Notes: a model not told the origin generated them from the sequence alone. Positions 13,300 through 25,072 are shown, numbered from the stretch's first letter. The stretch is DNA of 45,527 bases from Letharia columbiana (GCF_014066305.1 NW_023501177.1:1-45527), one strand, 5' to 3'. Made by a program: numbers and translations.

Positions 13300-16200
13300 T
13301 ACTGTGAATATATAAGGATATAATCTTATTTTTAATTTCTCTTAGATCTATAATATTAATCTAAATATTTATTAACGCGAGTACTTTTAAACTTATTATA
13401 ATTTTTTTATAAGTAATAAAAAGTAAATAGATATTATAATAGTAAATATAAAGTAATTTATATTATTAGCTAATATAGTAATTACGTATAATCTAGAATA
13501 AGCGTTTATTATCTTTTTATATTAGATTCTATTTAAAAGTAGTAAAGATAATTATAATAAAGTTATATAATATAATATTATATAACTAGATAACTCTAAT
13601 ATATTTAAATAACTTAAGAATCTATTAGAAGTTCTTTTAGAAGAGTTATTTAATAATCTTAATATATATAATTAAATTAAATATTCTATTAATCTACTAT
13701 TTAGAAAATTATTTAAAAGCGATTTAATTTATAATATATTATATAATAAACTCGTAGCGATTAGAGATTATTTAAATACTACGCTTAAGAGAAAGTAAAT
13801 TTAACTCTTAATTAATTAGATTAACTTATTAATACTATTTATTAAGAAATTAAATAGCTCGCTATAATTATATATTAATTATTAAAAGTTTAATAAGATA
13901 ATTATTAAGAATAATTATCTATTATCGCTACTCTTAGAGATTTTAAAAAGATTTATATATATAAAGTACTTTATTAAGATTAATATTTATAATATATATT
14001 ATTAAATATAAGTACGAAAGAAAGATAAGTAAAAAATCGTCTTTCGAACTCGCTACGGCTAGTTCGAATATTAAATAATATTTTTTAGCCTCGTAAATAT
14101 TCTTATAATCTTTTAAGCTTATATAAATAAAGTATTTAAGTTATATATCGATATCTTCTATATAATATACTTAGATAATATATTAATCTATTTTAAAACG
14201 AAAGAGTTATATTAGAAGTATATATATAAAGTACTATACGTATTATTAAATTATTAACTCTATATAAAGTTATCGAAATATACTTTTAATCGTAATAAGA
14301 TTATCTTTCTAAGATTCTTAATAAACTAGCGTAATATTTAAATAAAGTTATCGCGTATTAAGATTATTACTAAGTAATTAGAATTAGAGTCTATTAAGAA
14401 TATCTTAGTCTTTCTAGAATTTATAGACTTCTATTAATAATTTATATAAGACTTTTCGTAGATAGCTATATTTTTAATAGATTTAACTTAAAAAGTAAAG
14501 AAAGATAAGATTAAATTACTCTTTATATTTAATAAAAAAGTATATAAAGCTTTTAAAATACTTAAGCGGGTATTTATTATTATATTTATACTAGAATATT
14601 ATAATTAAAAAATATTATTTATTATAGAGATTAATACTTTTAATATAAATATAGATAATATACTTAATTAATTAAGCGAAGATAAGTAATAATATCTTAT
14701 TACTTTTTTTAACTATAAATTTAAAGACGTTAAGTCTTATTAAGATATATATAATAAAAAACTCTATATAATTATATTAGACTTTAAGAATTAAAGATAT
14801 TACTTATAAAATAATAAGTATCTTATTTATATAATTTTAAATTATAATAATTTATATTATTTTATAATAATAAAAGAGTTTAATACGAAGTAGATTCGTT
14901 AAGCTAAGAAATTAGTTATATTTAACTTTATAATTAAATATCGTAAGAGAAAATTTAATTCTATAAATATATCGTTAAGAAGATTTAATATTATTAAATC
15001 GAATAATAGCGAGAATAATAATAATAATTTTCTCTCTATCTTATAAAATAAACTTCGTAATTAGAAATATTAATTTAATCTATAAAAATATAATAATATA
15101 TTTATTATAGTTAAACTTATAGCGTTAATAAAGTAATTAGATAATATTATTATTATAGATATCTAAGTTACTAACTTAGATAAGAGAGTATTTAATAAAT
15201 AAATATATATTCTAAATATTACGATATCGTCTTAACTTCTAATTTACTAGATTTTAAAGTTAAAGAAATTTTATTTAAAGCTATAAGAATTAATAGTAAT
15301 ATAGCTACTTAAATTATAATATAAAGATACTTTTATTATAAATAAGAAGTAGCGTTAAAAATACGCTATTAAATAAAATAAGCTTTTAAAATAGAGAGTT
15401 AATAAGAATAAACTATTATATTATAATTTTATAATCTATATTTTTAATAATTCTATTATAAAGAAAGAAATTCTTTATATAAATTATAATAACTCTAATA
15501 CTAGATACTTCGTCTATAAATATATTAAAGAGAGTATTAAGTTTAAGTATTATTAGATAGATATAATAAGCGATATAATAGAGTATATTTATACTTACCT
15601 CGATTATTAAAGAATATAAATTTATTATTATAAATTATATAGCGAGTTAATATTAATTTTCTTAAATAGTATAAATCTATTTTATATTATAATACTAGAT
15701 TTTATTATAAATCTATTATCTATAAGAAATTTATATATTAATAAGACTTATAATATTATCTTAGTCTTAATAGATAAACTAATTAAGTATATAATATATA
15801 TAGCGATTATTAAGAATTTAAAGATTAATAATCTTATTAATATCTTATAATAAGAGTTTATATTATTACGCGATATAATACGTAACTTAATTTTAAATTA
15901 AGATTTTCTATTTATAAATAAGTTCTAGATAACGCTATATTAATATCTAGATATAAAGTATAAACTAAGTATTACGTTTTATTCTTAAATTAATAATTAG
16001 ACTAAGAGATAAAATTAGATATTAAAATATTATTTATAAGTATATTATAATTATAAGTAGAATAACTAGCTTAAAATCTTATTAATAATTATATTTATAT
16101 ATAATAATAGCGTATATATAAATACTAGTAAGATCTTATAAGATCTATTAATAAGATATATAGTAGATTTAGAAAATACTTTTAAAGATAGAATCTTAAG

Positions 16201-16960
16201 AGAAAAAGTATTACTTATTATAGAGTAAGTAGAATAATTATAAGAGATAAGATTATATCTAAAAGAATTATAAAAGCGAGTATTAAAGTAATAAGTAAAA
16301 TATTATAATAGTAATTATAAAGCTATAATCTTTAAGAAAGAAGATAAAGTATTATTACGAAGTTTAAATATATATATCTTATAATTAAAGAAGAAACTTA
16401 ATTATAGATAACTTAAGTCTTTTAAAGTATTAGAGAAAATAAGTATATAGACTTATAAGCTAAACCTCTCTATTAGATATAAAAAAAATTATTTTATATT
16501 TTATATATCGTTATTAGAGTTATAATACTCGCGTAATAATAATTTAAAATTATAAGTAATCTTAATTAATAAAGAAGAAGAGTAAGAGATTAATAAGATA
16601 TTAGATAAAAGAGTTTATAAGAACGAGATTAAGTATCTTATTAACTAAAAAGACTTCTTATCTTATAAAGCTTTATAAGAATTAATAGAGTATCTTAAAA
16701 ATACTAAAGATATAATTAAGAACTTTAAATAAGTAAAAAAATTATATAAACTAATATTTAAGATAAAATTAAAAATATAATTATTAAAAGAGATTAAAAA
16801 GTAAAAAAGATCGCGAAAGTAGTAATAATATAGAAGTCTTAAAGGGCGAATAAGTTATAATTAAAAGGCCTAGCGAAAATAGCTAAAATATCTATAAACC
16901 GATCTTAAAGCGTTAAAATATTATATATAATAAGAAAAATAGCTATTAGAGCTATATATA
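13300..16960 (+). mobile_element. Ty3/gypsy chromovirus relic (gag-pol, RIP-inactivated)
   Basis: Plus-strand translation still shows the gypsy domain order despite many stops from RIP. The reverse transcriptase core begins with RTRYG at 14,042 and has the catalytic YLDD read as YLDN at 14,168-14,179. RNase H follows (about 14,600-14,900; IEIN for the catalytic E-D region, later FKDVKSY). Integrase lies at about 15,450-16,200, with readable DFLFINKF and the degraded equivalent of the QTDGQTER block. A chromodomain (about 16,575-16,730; DKRVYKNEIKYLI, then IEYLKN) ends the polyprotein. Chromodomains of chromoviruses bind modified histones and steer integration to heterochromatin. I found no LTR pair assignable to this copy, so it is probably truncated. 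Upstream (13,300-13,990) would be gag and protease, which I cannot resolve. Confidence 0.85.
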
Positions 16961-17300
16961 AAATTATTACTATTTAATATTAATTTATCTATTATCTTAT
17001 ATTAGAAAGTAACTACTTATTTAAAAAACTTATTAAATAATAAAAAGATCTAATAAAGAGAATAATAAGAGAAGTAATCGAAGAAGAGGCGAAGATAACG
17101 ATATTACGTCGAAGTTTCTTAACGCGATAAGTCGCTACGTATATTAGCTATATATTCTAATATATATTAATAGAATTTATATCGATCTAGCGGCGAAGAG
17201 TAATATAAATATCCTCGCTAATACGAATTATAGCGAAGATATTACTCTAGTAGATAAGAATTAAGTCTATAATATATATATAACTCTTATAAGAGTATCG

Positions 17301-17305
17301 CTTAT
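17301..17305. repeat. Left target-site duplication CTTAT
   Basis: Five bases directly before the first LTR of the three-LTR array. They match 19,015-19,019. Confidence 0.75.
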
Positions 17306-19014
17306 TATTAGCAATAGTTCTTACGAGAGCTTTACGAGACCTCTATAAGTAGATATTTAGATTTAAATAGAGATATCTAACTATTAAGCGTAGATACTTT
17401 TAAAATTAACTTTTTTAGCTAAGTTATAAATAATAGTATCTATACTTTATTTTTAAATTAATTATAGTCTAAAGTATTTAACTAATAATTATCTTAAAGT
17501 AATACTAGCTATAATTAAGAATAATACGCTTAATTTATTAAGAGTCGAAGATTTAAGAATACTTAGATTCTCTATTAGAAACTTAATTTTTTTAGAGAAT
17601 TACTTAAGTAAAAATTACGTCGAAGATAAGCTTCGAAATTAAATATTTTCGAATAGAACGTCTTATATAAATAAGATTTTCGAATAGAATAGCTTTATTT
17701 TAATAAGGATATTTCGAATAAAACGCTCTAGGGCAAAAAGTCTAAAAGTAGACGTTTAGAAAAGAAACCTCGAGACTAGTTAAAATAAGTCTAAATTTAA
17801 TTTATATACGCTAAGGCGAGATTATAGACTTAAAATTCAGTCTTATTTTTATATAATATCGGTGTAAAGGCGAGTTAAAGATCTTTTACTTAATAGCTCT
17901 ATAGATAAAAACCTTAATAGTAAAATTTTAAGCCTCGTAAAATAAGCGAGTATTTAGAAGTCTTTAAAAGAGTAAACCTCGAAGTATAGGGTATATTATT
18001 CTTAAAATCATAGATCTTTTAGAAAAGAGTCCTCGGGACGTCGCGATTTTTATATTATCTTCGAAGCTCGAGAATAAGCCCCTCTAAAGGGGAGGTATTA
18101 TTAGAAATAGTTTCTACGGAGGCCTTATAAAGACTTTATAGATAGATATTTAGATTTAAATAGAGGTATCTAACTATTAAACGTAGATATTCTCGAAATT
18201 AAGCTTTTTTAACTAAGTTATAGATAATAGTATCTACGCTTTATTTCTAAGTTAATTATAGTTTAAAGTATTTAACTAGTAATTATTCTAAAGTAATACT
18301 AGCTATAACTAAGAGTAATACGCTTAATCTATTAAGGGTCGAGGATTCGAGAACGCTTAGATTCTCTATTAGAAACTTAATTTTTTTAGAAGATTACTTA
18401 AATAAAAGTTACGTCGAAGATAGACTTCGAAGCTGAATACTTTTAAATAGAACGCTTTATATAAATAAGATTTTCGAATAAAATAGCTTTATTTTAATAA
18501 GAATATTTCGAATAGAATGTCTTAAGACAAAAAGTCTAAAAGTAGACGCTCGAAAAAGAAATCTCGAGGCTGGTTAAAATAGGCTTAAATTTAATTTATA
18601 TACGCTAAGGCGAGATTATAGACTCGGAATTTAGCTCTATTCTCATATAATACCGATATAAAGACGAGTTAAAGGTCTTTTACTTAATAGCTTTATAGAT
18701 AAAAACTCTAATAATAATTTAAAGTCTAGTAATAAGCGAGTATTTAGAAGTCTTTAAGGGAGTAAACTCCGAAGCATAGGGCATGTTATTCTTAAAATCG
18801 TAGATCTTTTAGAAAAGAGTTCTTAGGACGTCGCGATTTTTATATTATCTTCGAAGCTCGAGAATAAGCTCTCTAGAGAGAAAGATATTGTTAGAAACAG
18901 TCTCTACGAAAGCCCTACGAGGCCTCTACAGGCAGATATTTAGATTTAAATAAAGGTATCTAACTATTAAGCGTAGATACTCTCGAAACTAGCTTTTTAG
19001 CTAAGTTACTAATA
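17306..19014 (+). mobile_element. Tandem TRIM-like element: LTR-interior-LTR-interior-LTR
   Basis: Three direct LTRs, 17,306-17,435, 18,099-18,229 and 18,889-19,014 (126-131 bp), alternate with two homologous interiors of about 660 bp. The third LTR starts TGTTAG and ends in CTAATA (CTAACA before mutation). Purine tracts precede the second LTR (AAAGGGGAGG, from 18,087) and the third (AGAGAGAAAG), which gives the plus orientation. The outer borders carry the same 5-bp sequence, CTTAT. No coding region is evident in the interiors. Shared-LTR tandem copies usually arise by recombination between LTRs of sister copies. The same LTR occurs in pieces at 23,720-23,880, 24,066-24,204 and split across 25,777-33,005. 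Confidence 0.85.
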
Positions 19015-19019
19015 CTTAT
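19015..19019. repeat. Right target-site duplication CTTAT
   Basis: Five bases directly after the third LTR, identical to 17,301-17,305. Confidence 0.75.
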
Positions 19020-20285
19020 ACTTACGCTAATATAAGCTAATAGAAAACGCGATATAAACTATATAAGAATTATATATAAGAGTATATATATAATAGTAGT
19101 AAAAGAAGACTAATATACGTTAGCGTAATCTCTTAGTTATCTAGTATCTCTTTTACTTATAATTAATATTCGAAGTATAAAGAGATTAAGTAGCGACGAA
19201 GAAAGTAGTAACGAAGGAGGCTAATAGTCTTCTTAGTTAAGTATATCTTTAAAATAAATATAAATATCTATTAATAATAGCGCGAGGCGTAGAGATTACG
19301 ATAATTATAAGTATTTAATAACTTATAAAACTATAAGAGCGAAGATTTAATATTACTATCGATATATTAATATTCTTTTTATACTATCTAAAAGATATCG
19401 TAAAGTATTCTTCGAGATATTTATTATATATAAAGTTAATCTAAATAACTATAATCTTATTTAATTATTATCTTAATCGATATATATATTATATTATTAC
19501 GATAATATATAACTCGCTATCGCGATATTATAATAAAAACGAATAAAGATAAGATAATAGATATAAAGAAGAATAGAATATTTACTTATAATAGCGTCGA
19601 CGTTAATATTATTATTAAAAAGAATAAAAGTTAAATTAAAAATAAGTCTTTTATACTTATTAGCGCGACTTTTAACGATTACTATAATAGAATTATTACG
19701 ATTATAAAGTAATAATATAATAATAGCGTATAATAATAATAATAATAATATATCGTAATAGAGTAATATTACGTCTATATTCTATTAATTAAAATAATAA
19801 TATATATAATAATACTATCGCGATTTAGTATATAAATATAATAATATACTTAAGAAGATCTTAGAGTATATAATACGAATACGTTATTATAATATATATT
19901 AGTTTAGATTATATTTAAGCTAATAATAAGTAACGTAGATAATATTAATAAGTTTATATATATTTAATTATAAGATATAATAATAATAAGATTTAGAGAT
20001 TAAATCTTCTAAGAGAGAATATAGTTATAAGAGTAAAAGTACTCGAAGCGAATTAATAGACTCGCTTATGTTATTTATTAGACTATAAATTATATAGCTA
20101 AAACGAGTATTTAATATACTTAATAAAGTCTTAAATACTTATAAATTCTCTTTTCTCTTCTTCTTTCTTTAGTTATTAGTTTATTTAATAACTAATCTAT
20201 TTATTCTATTAACTATATATCTAGATCTTATAATTATATAACTATTACGTAGTTTTATTAAAAGAGATCTTATTATCTTATAGCT
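19020..20285. other. Unclassified RIP-mutated DNA
   Basis: About 1.3 kb of AT-rich sequence without start codons. I see no domain, LTR or terminal repeat that I can name. A short AAT-rich run lies near 19,735-19,750. Confidence 0.6.
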
Positions 20286-20289
20286 AGAT

Positions 20290-20515
20290 ATAATTATAAT
20301 AATTTAAATAATTAAAATAACTAAGATATCTTTATAGCTACGATAGCTTAAATAGTTAAAATAATTAAAATAGTTATATAACTACGATAATTTAAATAGT
20401 TAAAGTAATTAAGATATCTCTATAGCTATAATAGTTTAACTAGCTAAAATAGCTAAGATATCTCTATAGCTATAATAGTCTAAATAGATAGAATAGTTAA
20501 GAGCTTATAATATAC
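20290..20515. repeat. ~43-bp minisatellite, left half
   Basis: Imperfect tandem units containing AAGATATCTCTATAGCTA followed by TAATAGTTTAA-type spacers. The same unit in the same orientation resumes at about 21,100-21,260, on the far side of the inverted-repeat element at 20,543-21,023. Confidence 0.75.
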
Positions 20516-20542
20516 GTATATCTTCTTTTAATATATATATAT

Positions 20543-21023
20543 CCCTTTAAATTCGATTAGCTTCCGCGCGGCCGCTAGCCGCATAGAGTATAAACCTCGT
20601 ATATAGCTTTCTAGAAAATATTATCGAGACTCTTGATAATAGTAAGATAAGCCTTTCCAGACCTCTTCTAATAAAGTTTAAAAGATCAGACGATTTCAAA
20701 TCGTCGAATGGTGGAGGTCTTTGGATTGTCCTTCTATGGCGATAGCTGATTAACTGATTACTCTCTCTCGTTACTATTAGAAATACGTCTATCGTACTCG
20801 AGTATCTATTATCTATTAGCCACCTAGCCTTTCTATAGCTGAAAGATATTAAATATAATCTCGTTACCCTACATATAGACTGGCGTATTACGTCTACCTC
20901 GCTATCGACTACTCTCGCTATCGACTACCTCGCTATTCGTCTCGTATAGCCCTACTTCGACTATATACGGAGTTTATACCCTATATAGCTAGCGGCCGCG
21001 CGAAAGCTAATCGAATTTAAGGG
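20543..21023. mobile_element. GC-rich MITE-like element with ~60-bp terminal inverted repeats
   Basis: The left end (20,543-20,606) and the reverse complement of the right end (20,963-21,023) match closely, including TTCGATTAGCTT and a GCGCGGCCGCTAGC block. Weaker inverted similarity runs outward to about 20,515 and 21,060. The 480-bp element has near-normal base composition and keeps CA and TG, unlike everything around it. Its interior has no ORF; it contains a small hairpin (ACGATTTCAAATCGT, about 20,693) and a short direct repeat (CTCGCTATCGACTAC, about 20,899-20,933). It most resembles a non-autonomous DNA transposon; family and target duplication are unclear because the flanks are low-complexity. 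Confidence 0.65.
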
Positions 21024-21099
21024 AGGATATATATGTATTAAAAGAGAATATATATATATTAAAAGGGGGTATATGTATATTATTTTTCTATTTAAGAGT

Positions 21100-21260
21100 T
21101 CTCTATAACTACGATAGTTAAGATATTCTTATAACTGCGATAGCTTTAATAGTTAAAATTACTAAGATATTTATATAACTATAATAGTTTAATTAGCTAA
21201 AGTAATTAAAATATCTCTATATCTATAATAGTTTAAATATCTAAAATAGCTATCGAGATA
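21100..21260. repeat. ~43-bp minisatellite, right half
   Basis: Continuation of the array at 20,290-20,515 in the same orientation, as expected if the MITE-like element landed inside one array. Confidence 0.7.
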
Positions 21261-21429
21261 AGATATCGAACGATTTTAATTCGTTTAAATATATATCGTT
21301 AAATAGATAATTCTTATCTATAGAGATTTAATTAACTATAATCGACGTAGTAGATTCTTCTCTTATATACTTATTATAGTAAAATACTATAATATAATAT
21401 TATCTAGATACGCGGAGATAGTAGATTAA

Positions 21430-22230
21430 GTTATAGTAATATTCTTCGCTTACTAAGTAGCGATCTAACGTGAGATTTTAGAGAGTAGATCTATATTCTT
21501 AGTATTAATTCTTTATAATATTCTTCGTATTTATCTACTAGTTTCTTCTCTTACTAAGTATTAAATTAATATAAGATCGTAAAAAGTAAGTTTATTATAT
21601 TACTACTACTACTAACTATCTTTATAATATTCTTTATATTTATTTACTATAGTAATTTCTTCTCTTATTAAGTATCGAATTAATATAAAATCGTAAAGAG
21701 TAGATTTATTATATTACTACTACTACTAATTATCTTCGTAATATTCTTTATATTTATCTACTATAATAGTTTCTTCTCTTATTAAATATCGGGCTAATAT
21801 AAGATCGTAGAGAGTAGATTTATTATATTACTATTACTACTAACTATCTTCGTAATATTCTTCGCATTTATCTACTATAGTAATTTCTTCTCTTATTAAA
21901 TATCGGGCTAATATAAGATTATAGAGAGTAGATTTATTATATTACTATTACTACTAACTATCTTCGTAATATTCTTTATATCTATCTACTATAATAATTT
22001 CTTCTCTTATTAAGTATCGAGCTAGTATAAGATCGTAGAGAGTAGATCTATTATATTACTACTACTACTAACTATCTTCGTAATAATCTCCGTATTTATC
22101 TACTATAATAATTTCTTCTCTTATTAAGTATCGAGCTAATATAAGATCGTAGAGAGTAGATCTATTATATTACTACTACTACTAACTATCTTCGTAATAT
22201 TCTCCGTATTATATTACTTCTTCTCTTATA
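21430..22230. repeat. 114-bp tandem repeat, about seven units
   Basis: The landmark TTCTTCTCTTA begins near 21,544, 21,657, 21,771, 21,885, 21,999, 22,113 and 22,217, so the period is 113-114 bp with a shortened last unit. Each unit also holds ATATTACTACTACTACTAACT. Copies differ by RIP-type transitions; those on the right are slightly less mutated. Confidence 0.85.
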
Positions 22231-22586
22231 GAATATTAAATTAAGTAACTAGCTAAGTAGAGTAATAAGCTAACGAGATAGATAGTATTAACTAAGTAAC
22301 TAACTAAATAGCTCGTAGTTATTATATATTAAATAAGAGATATATATAATAATATCTAGATAGATAAATAGATTATTTCTTTATTTTTACTATATTTAAA
22401 TAAGTAGTTACGCTAACGTCGTATAAGATAACTTTATAATTAAATTACTATTTTATAATATAAAATAGTAATTTAATTTGTAAATAATCGACGAGGCTAA
22501 TAACTACTCTATATAGTTAGCCTATTAAATTATTACCCTTTTCGTTTTAAATCATTCTTTTGAATCACATTGCTAAACCTGTCTAG

Positions 22587-22862
22587 TGGGCTTCGAAACT
22601 CACCTACCAGAGCCTCGGGGTCTACTTAAGCACGCAAACATACGCCGCGTGGCGTTATATCCCCTCTACGTACGTGATTGTAGAGCAGGACCAGACGACT
22701 TTTACGCCGCAGGTCGTCGATATGATTATCAACAGTGCTCGGGAGATGGAGTCCAGCGCGTTCGACGTCGTGGAGAAGTGCGATGGCGGGCATTGCCTTA
22801 TGATTAGTCGACCGCAGTGGCTGGCGAAGGTGCTAAGACGGGCTGCTGGTGAGTTGGTTTAA
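22587..22862 (+). pseudogene. Terminal exon of an alpha/beta-hydrolase gene, stranded fragment
   Basis: A 91-codon reading frame of normal composition ends at TAA 22,860-22,862. It is preceded by a convincing intron end: branch point GCTAAAC (22,572-22,578) and acceptor CTAG (22,583-22,586), with the frame opening directly after it. The peptide starts WASKLTYQS and contains STYVIVEQDQT, then a DGGHC motif whose histidine sits where the catalytic His of alpha/beta hydrolases lies, then RPQWLAKVLRRA. This pattern matches the C-terminal part of a fungal AB_hydrolase_6-like enzyme. The N-terminal part with the nucleophile elbow is absent; upstream is mutated repeat DNA. The fragment itself has no stops, so it was cut off rather than mutated. 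An alternative is that upstream exons persist in unrecognisable form. Confidence 0.7.
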
Positions 22863-23250
22863 GCTTACTCCGTGTTGGCACAGCCAGTATATTGCAAGGG
22901 AAAAGAAGAGTGGGAAGCATTCGGTGACGGGGCGCTAATACAGTACTTGGTTACTCCAGGACTGAATCATCTTACTATAAGTTTTCCATCTCCATCATTT
23001 GAACCTTTTCTCACTACCCAAACCTCATCCCCGCTCAGAATCTCCCCTCCTTCATCACAGCACTCAGCATGCTCAAATACATCTCAATCCCTCGCTTGGG
23101 GTCGCCCTTTATCACACTCACTCGTACCACCGATTCTCCCTATCATACTATAAACCCCCTCACCTCCCATAACACCCCGGGCAAATTACAAATTCATACC
23201 CCAAACTATACGATCCTTACAAATTCATACCCCATCTTATATTTTTATAC
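22863..23250. other. Non-coding remnant of normal composition downstream of the hydrolase fragment
   Basis: About 390 bp with normal CA and TG content, probably the former 3' flank of the hydrolase gene. From 23,165 it contains repeats of AAATTCATACCCC that fade into mutated sequence. No convincing coding region. Confidence 0.5.
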
Positions 23251-23719
23251 CCCTTATTAAAAAAATAGGGTATGAATTTATAAGTTATCACTCTTTGAGA
23301 GCTAATTACTAATTCATACCTCGAAACTATAAATCCTTATCGAATCATATCTCTAATTACTAAATTATACCCTTAGAAGTATAATATCGAAATAAGATTT
23401 TTAGTCTCCTTTTAATTATCTATTAAAATAATTATCTAATTTATATAAGCTATAAATACTAGTCTAGAGGAGTTCTAAGATAGAAGAATTCATATAATCT
23501 ATATACTACTTATTCTATTATATCTAATATTCTAATATATAATTTAGTAATTTGCTATTACTTAGAATATAATTCGATAATTTACTATTTATGATAAAAA
23601 TCGTAAAGAAGAAAATTCGCGATCTAGGTTATTCGACTATAGAAAAGAGAAAATATCTTCGATTATATTTAATAGATAATCTATTAGCTTAAATATATTA
23701 GACGAAAGCCGAGTAGATA

Positions 23720-23880
23720 TTAATAGTAGTTCTCACGAGGTTCTACGACGATCTTACGAGAATCTTATTTAGATTTAAATAGTAAGCGTAGACATCTTCG
23801 AAACTAGGCTTTTTTTACGCTTAATAGTTAGATATCTCTATTTAGATCTAAATAGAGCCTCGTAAGAGCTACTACTAATA
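23720..23880. repeat. Fold-back pair of TRIM-type LTR fragments
   Basis: The left half (about 23,725-23,810) resembles the 126-bp LTR at 18,889, including TTATTTAGATTTAAATA and AAGCGTAGACATCT. The right half (about 23,815-23,875) is the same family in reverse orientation, with CGCTTAATAGTTAGATATC. Together they form an imperfect inverted repeat. Confidence 0.6.
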
Positions 23881-24065
23881 GTAAGCTAAATTTAATCTCT
23901 TAATCTATTTATATCTAGTCTATAACTCTTATATCTAATCTTTACTTCTAATAGTCTATATAGTAAATTTAATAAATTATCGAATTATACTTTAAGCAAT
24001 TAATTCTTATTAAATTATATTCTAAATTTTAATATAGAGATATAATTTAGTAATTAGAGATATTA

Positions 24066-24204
24066 TATTAGTAGTAACTCTTACGAAGACTCTACGACGT
24101 CTCTATAAAAGCTCTACGAGGCTTTATTTAGATTTAAATAAAGATATCTAGCTATTAAGCGTAGTAATTCTCGAGATTACGTTTTTTTAACTAAGTTATT
24201 AATA
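24066..24204 (+). mobile_element. Solo TRIM-type LTR
   Basis: About 139 bp homologous to the LTRs at 17,306-19,014, from TATTAGTAGTAACTC to AACTAAGTTATTAATA. No interior lies on either side. I could not confirm a target duplication. Confidence 0.6.
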
Positions 24205-24498
24205 TAATATCTCTATATCTATAAATTATTAAAAGAATATTTAGAATATTTTAAACTATCTATTTTAATCGTTAATAACTCGAGTTATCGCTAAAGAATT
24301 AAATAGAGATATTTATATTTCACGCTATAGACATCTCTAAGAGGCTTTATAGAGGCCTTCGAAGGAATAAATTCTAATATTAACTCGCTCTATAGATGAT
24401 AACTTATAAAATTATACCTCTATTAATAATATCTTATAAATTTATATTCTATTAAGATATGAAAATATAAGATAAGATATGAATTTATAAGAATCTTC

Positions 24499-25070
24499 AT
24501 CTGCAAATCTGAAAAGTTTCTGCAAAATTTGAAATTGCTGATCGCGCGTATGTCGCGGAAATTACAAAATCCGCCGAATTAGTAACTCTAATTAGAATCC
24601 GCCTAAATTCCGCCGGTTTAGTAACTATTCTAATCTTTTCCGCCAGTTCTATCAGTTTAGTAGTAATACGTACGAAAAAAGAAAAGTTCTAATAATTAAC
24701 GTTATAACGGCAAGGTTCTATAACGACGAGTATCAACGTCAATTCAAATTTGACTACGGAATTAGACGATTTAATAAAATTAGTCGCGTAGGTAATACTC
24801 TAATATAGCGTATATTAATACGTATATATAATGATACGCATATTAATAATAATATATATTGATATTATATATATATAGAATAGTACTTAGAGTATATTAC
24901 GTAAAATTTTTAAAGTTATTAAAATTTTTTAAAGTTGCTAAATTAATAGAATCGGCGGAAAGAATTAGATATAGATAAAGTCTATTAAATAGACTAAATC
25001 GTACTAAATCGTACTTATGATACGAACCCGACGGAAATCGTACGGAAAGAAACTTTTCAGATTTGCAGAT
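24499..25070. mobile_element. 572-bp MITE-like element with 22-bp terminal inverted repeats
   Basis: Positions 24,499-24,520 are the exact reverse complement of 25,049-25,070; both contain CTGCAAATCTGAAAAG or its complement. The interior is only partly mutated, keeps GC-rich words such as CCGCCGGTTTAGTAACT, and has no coding potential. The flanks joined together (AAGAATCT with TATAGTTT) reproduce an intact sequence found 40 bp downstream at 25,108-25,123, which looks like a related empty site. The target duplication is ambiguous, at most 1-2 bp. Confidence 0.7.
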
Positions 25071-25072
25071 AT

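Larger units (their letters stand above)
1..22540. other. RIP-degraded AT-rich heterochromatin block (left)
   Basis: About 22.5 kb of very AT-rich sequence in which CA and TG are almost absent and CC/GG rare, while CG and CT persist. This is the expected product of repeat-induced point mutation, a fungal premeiotic defence that converts C to T in repeated DNA, preferentially at CpA. ATG, GTG, TTG and CTG all contain TG, so no start codons remain and no open reading frames of any size survive. Recognisable transposon relics are listed separately; the rest is unclassified. Short exceptions with normal composition lie at about 13,040-13,200 and 20,560-21,000. Confidence 0.9.

Noticed and set aside
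1..22540. Mitochondrial DNA or a plasmid, because of extreme AT content
   Set aside because: No mitochondrial genes, tRNAs or rRNAs are visible, and gypsy domains plus CA/TG loss point to RIP-mutated nuclear repeats.
22586..22807. 73-aa open frame overlapping the hydrolase fragment
   Set aside because: Out of frame with the hydrolase-like peptide and contains no recognisable domain.
22872..23153. 93-aa frame downstream of the hydrolase fragment
   Set aside because: Serine/proline-rich, needs a GTG start, ends in simple repeats, no family resemblance.
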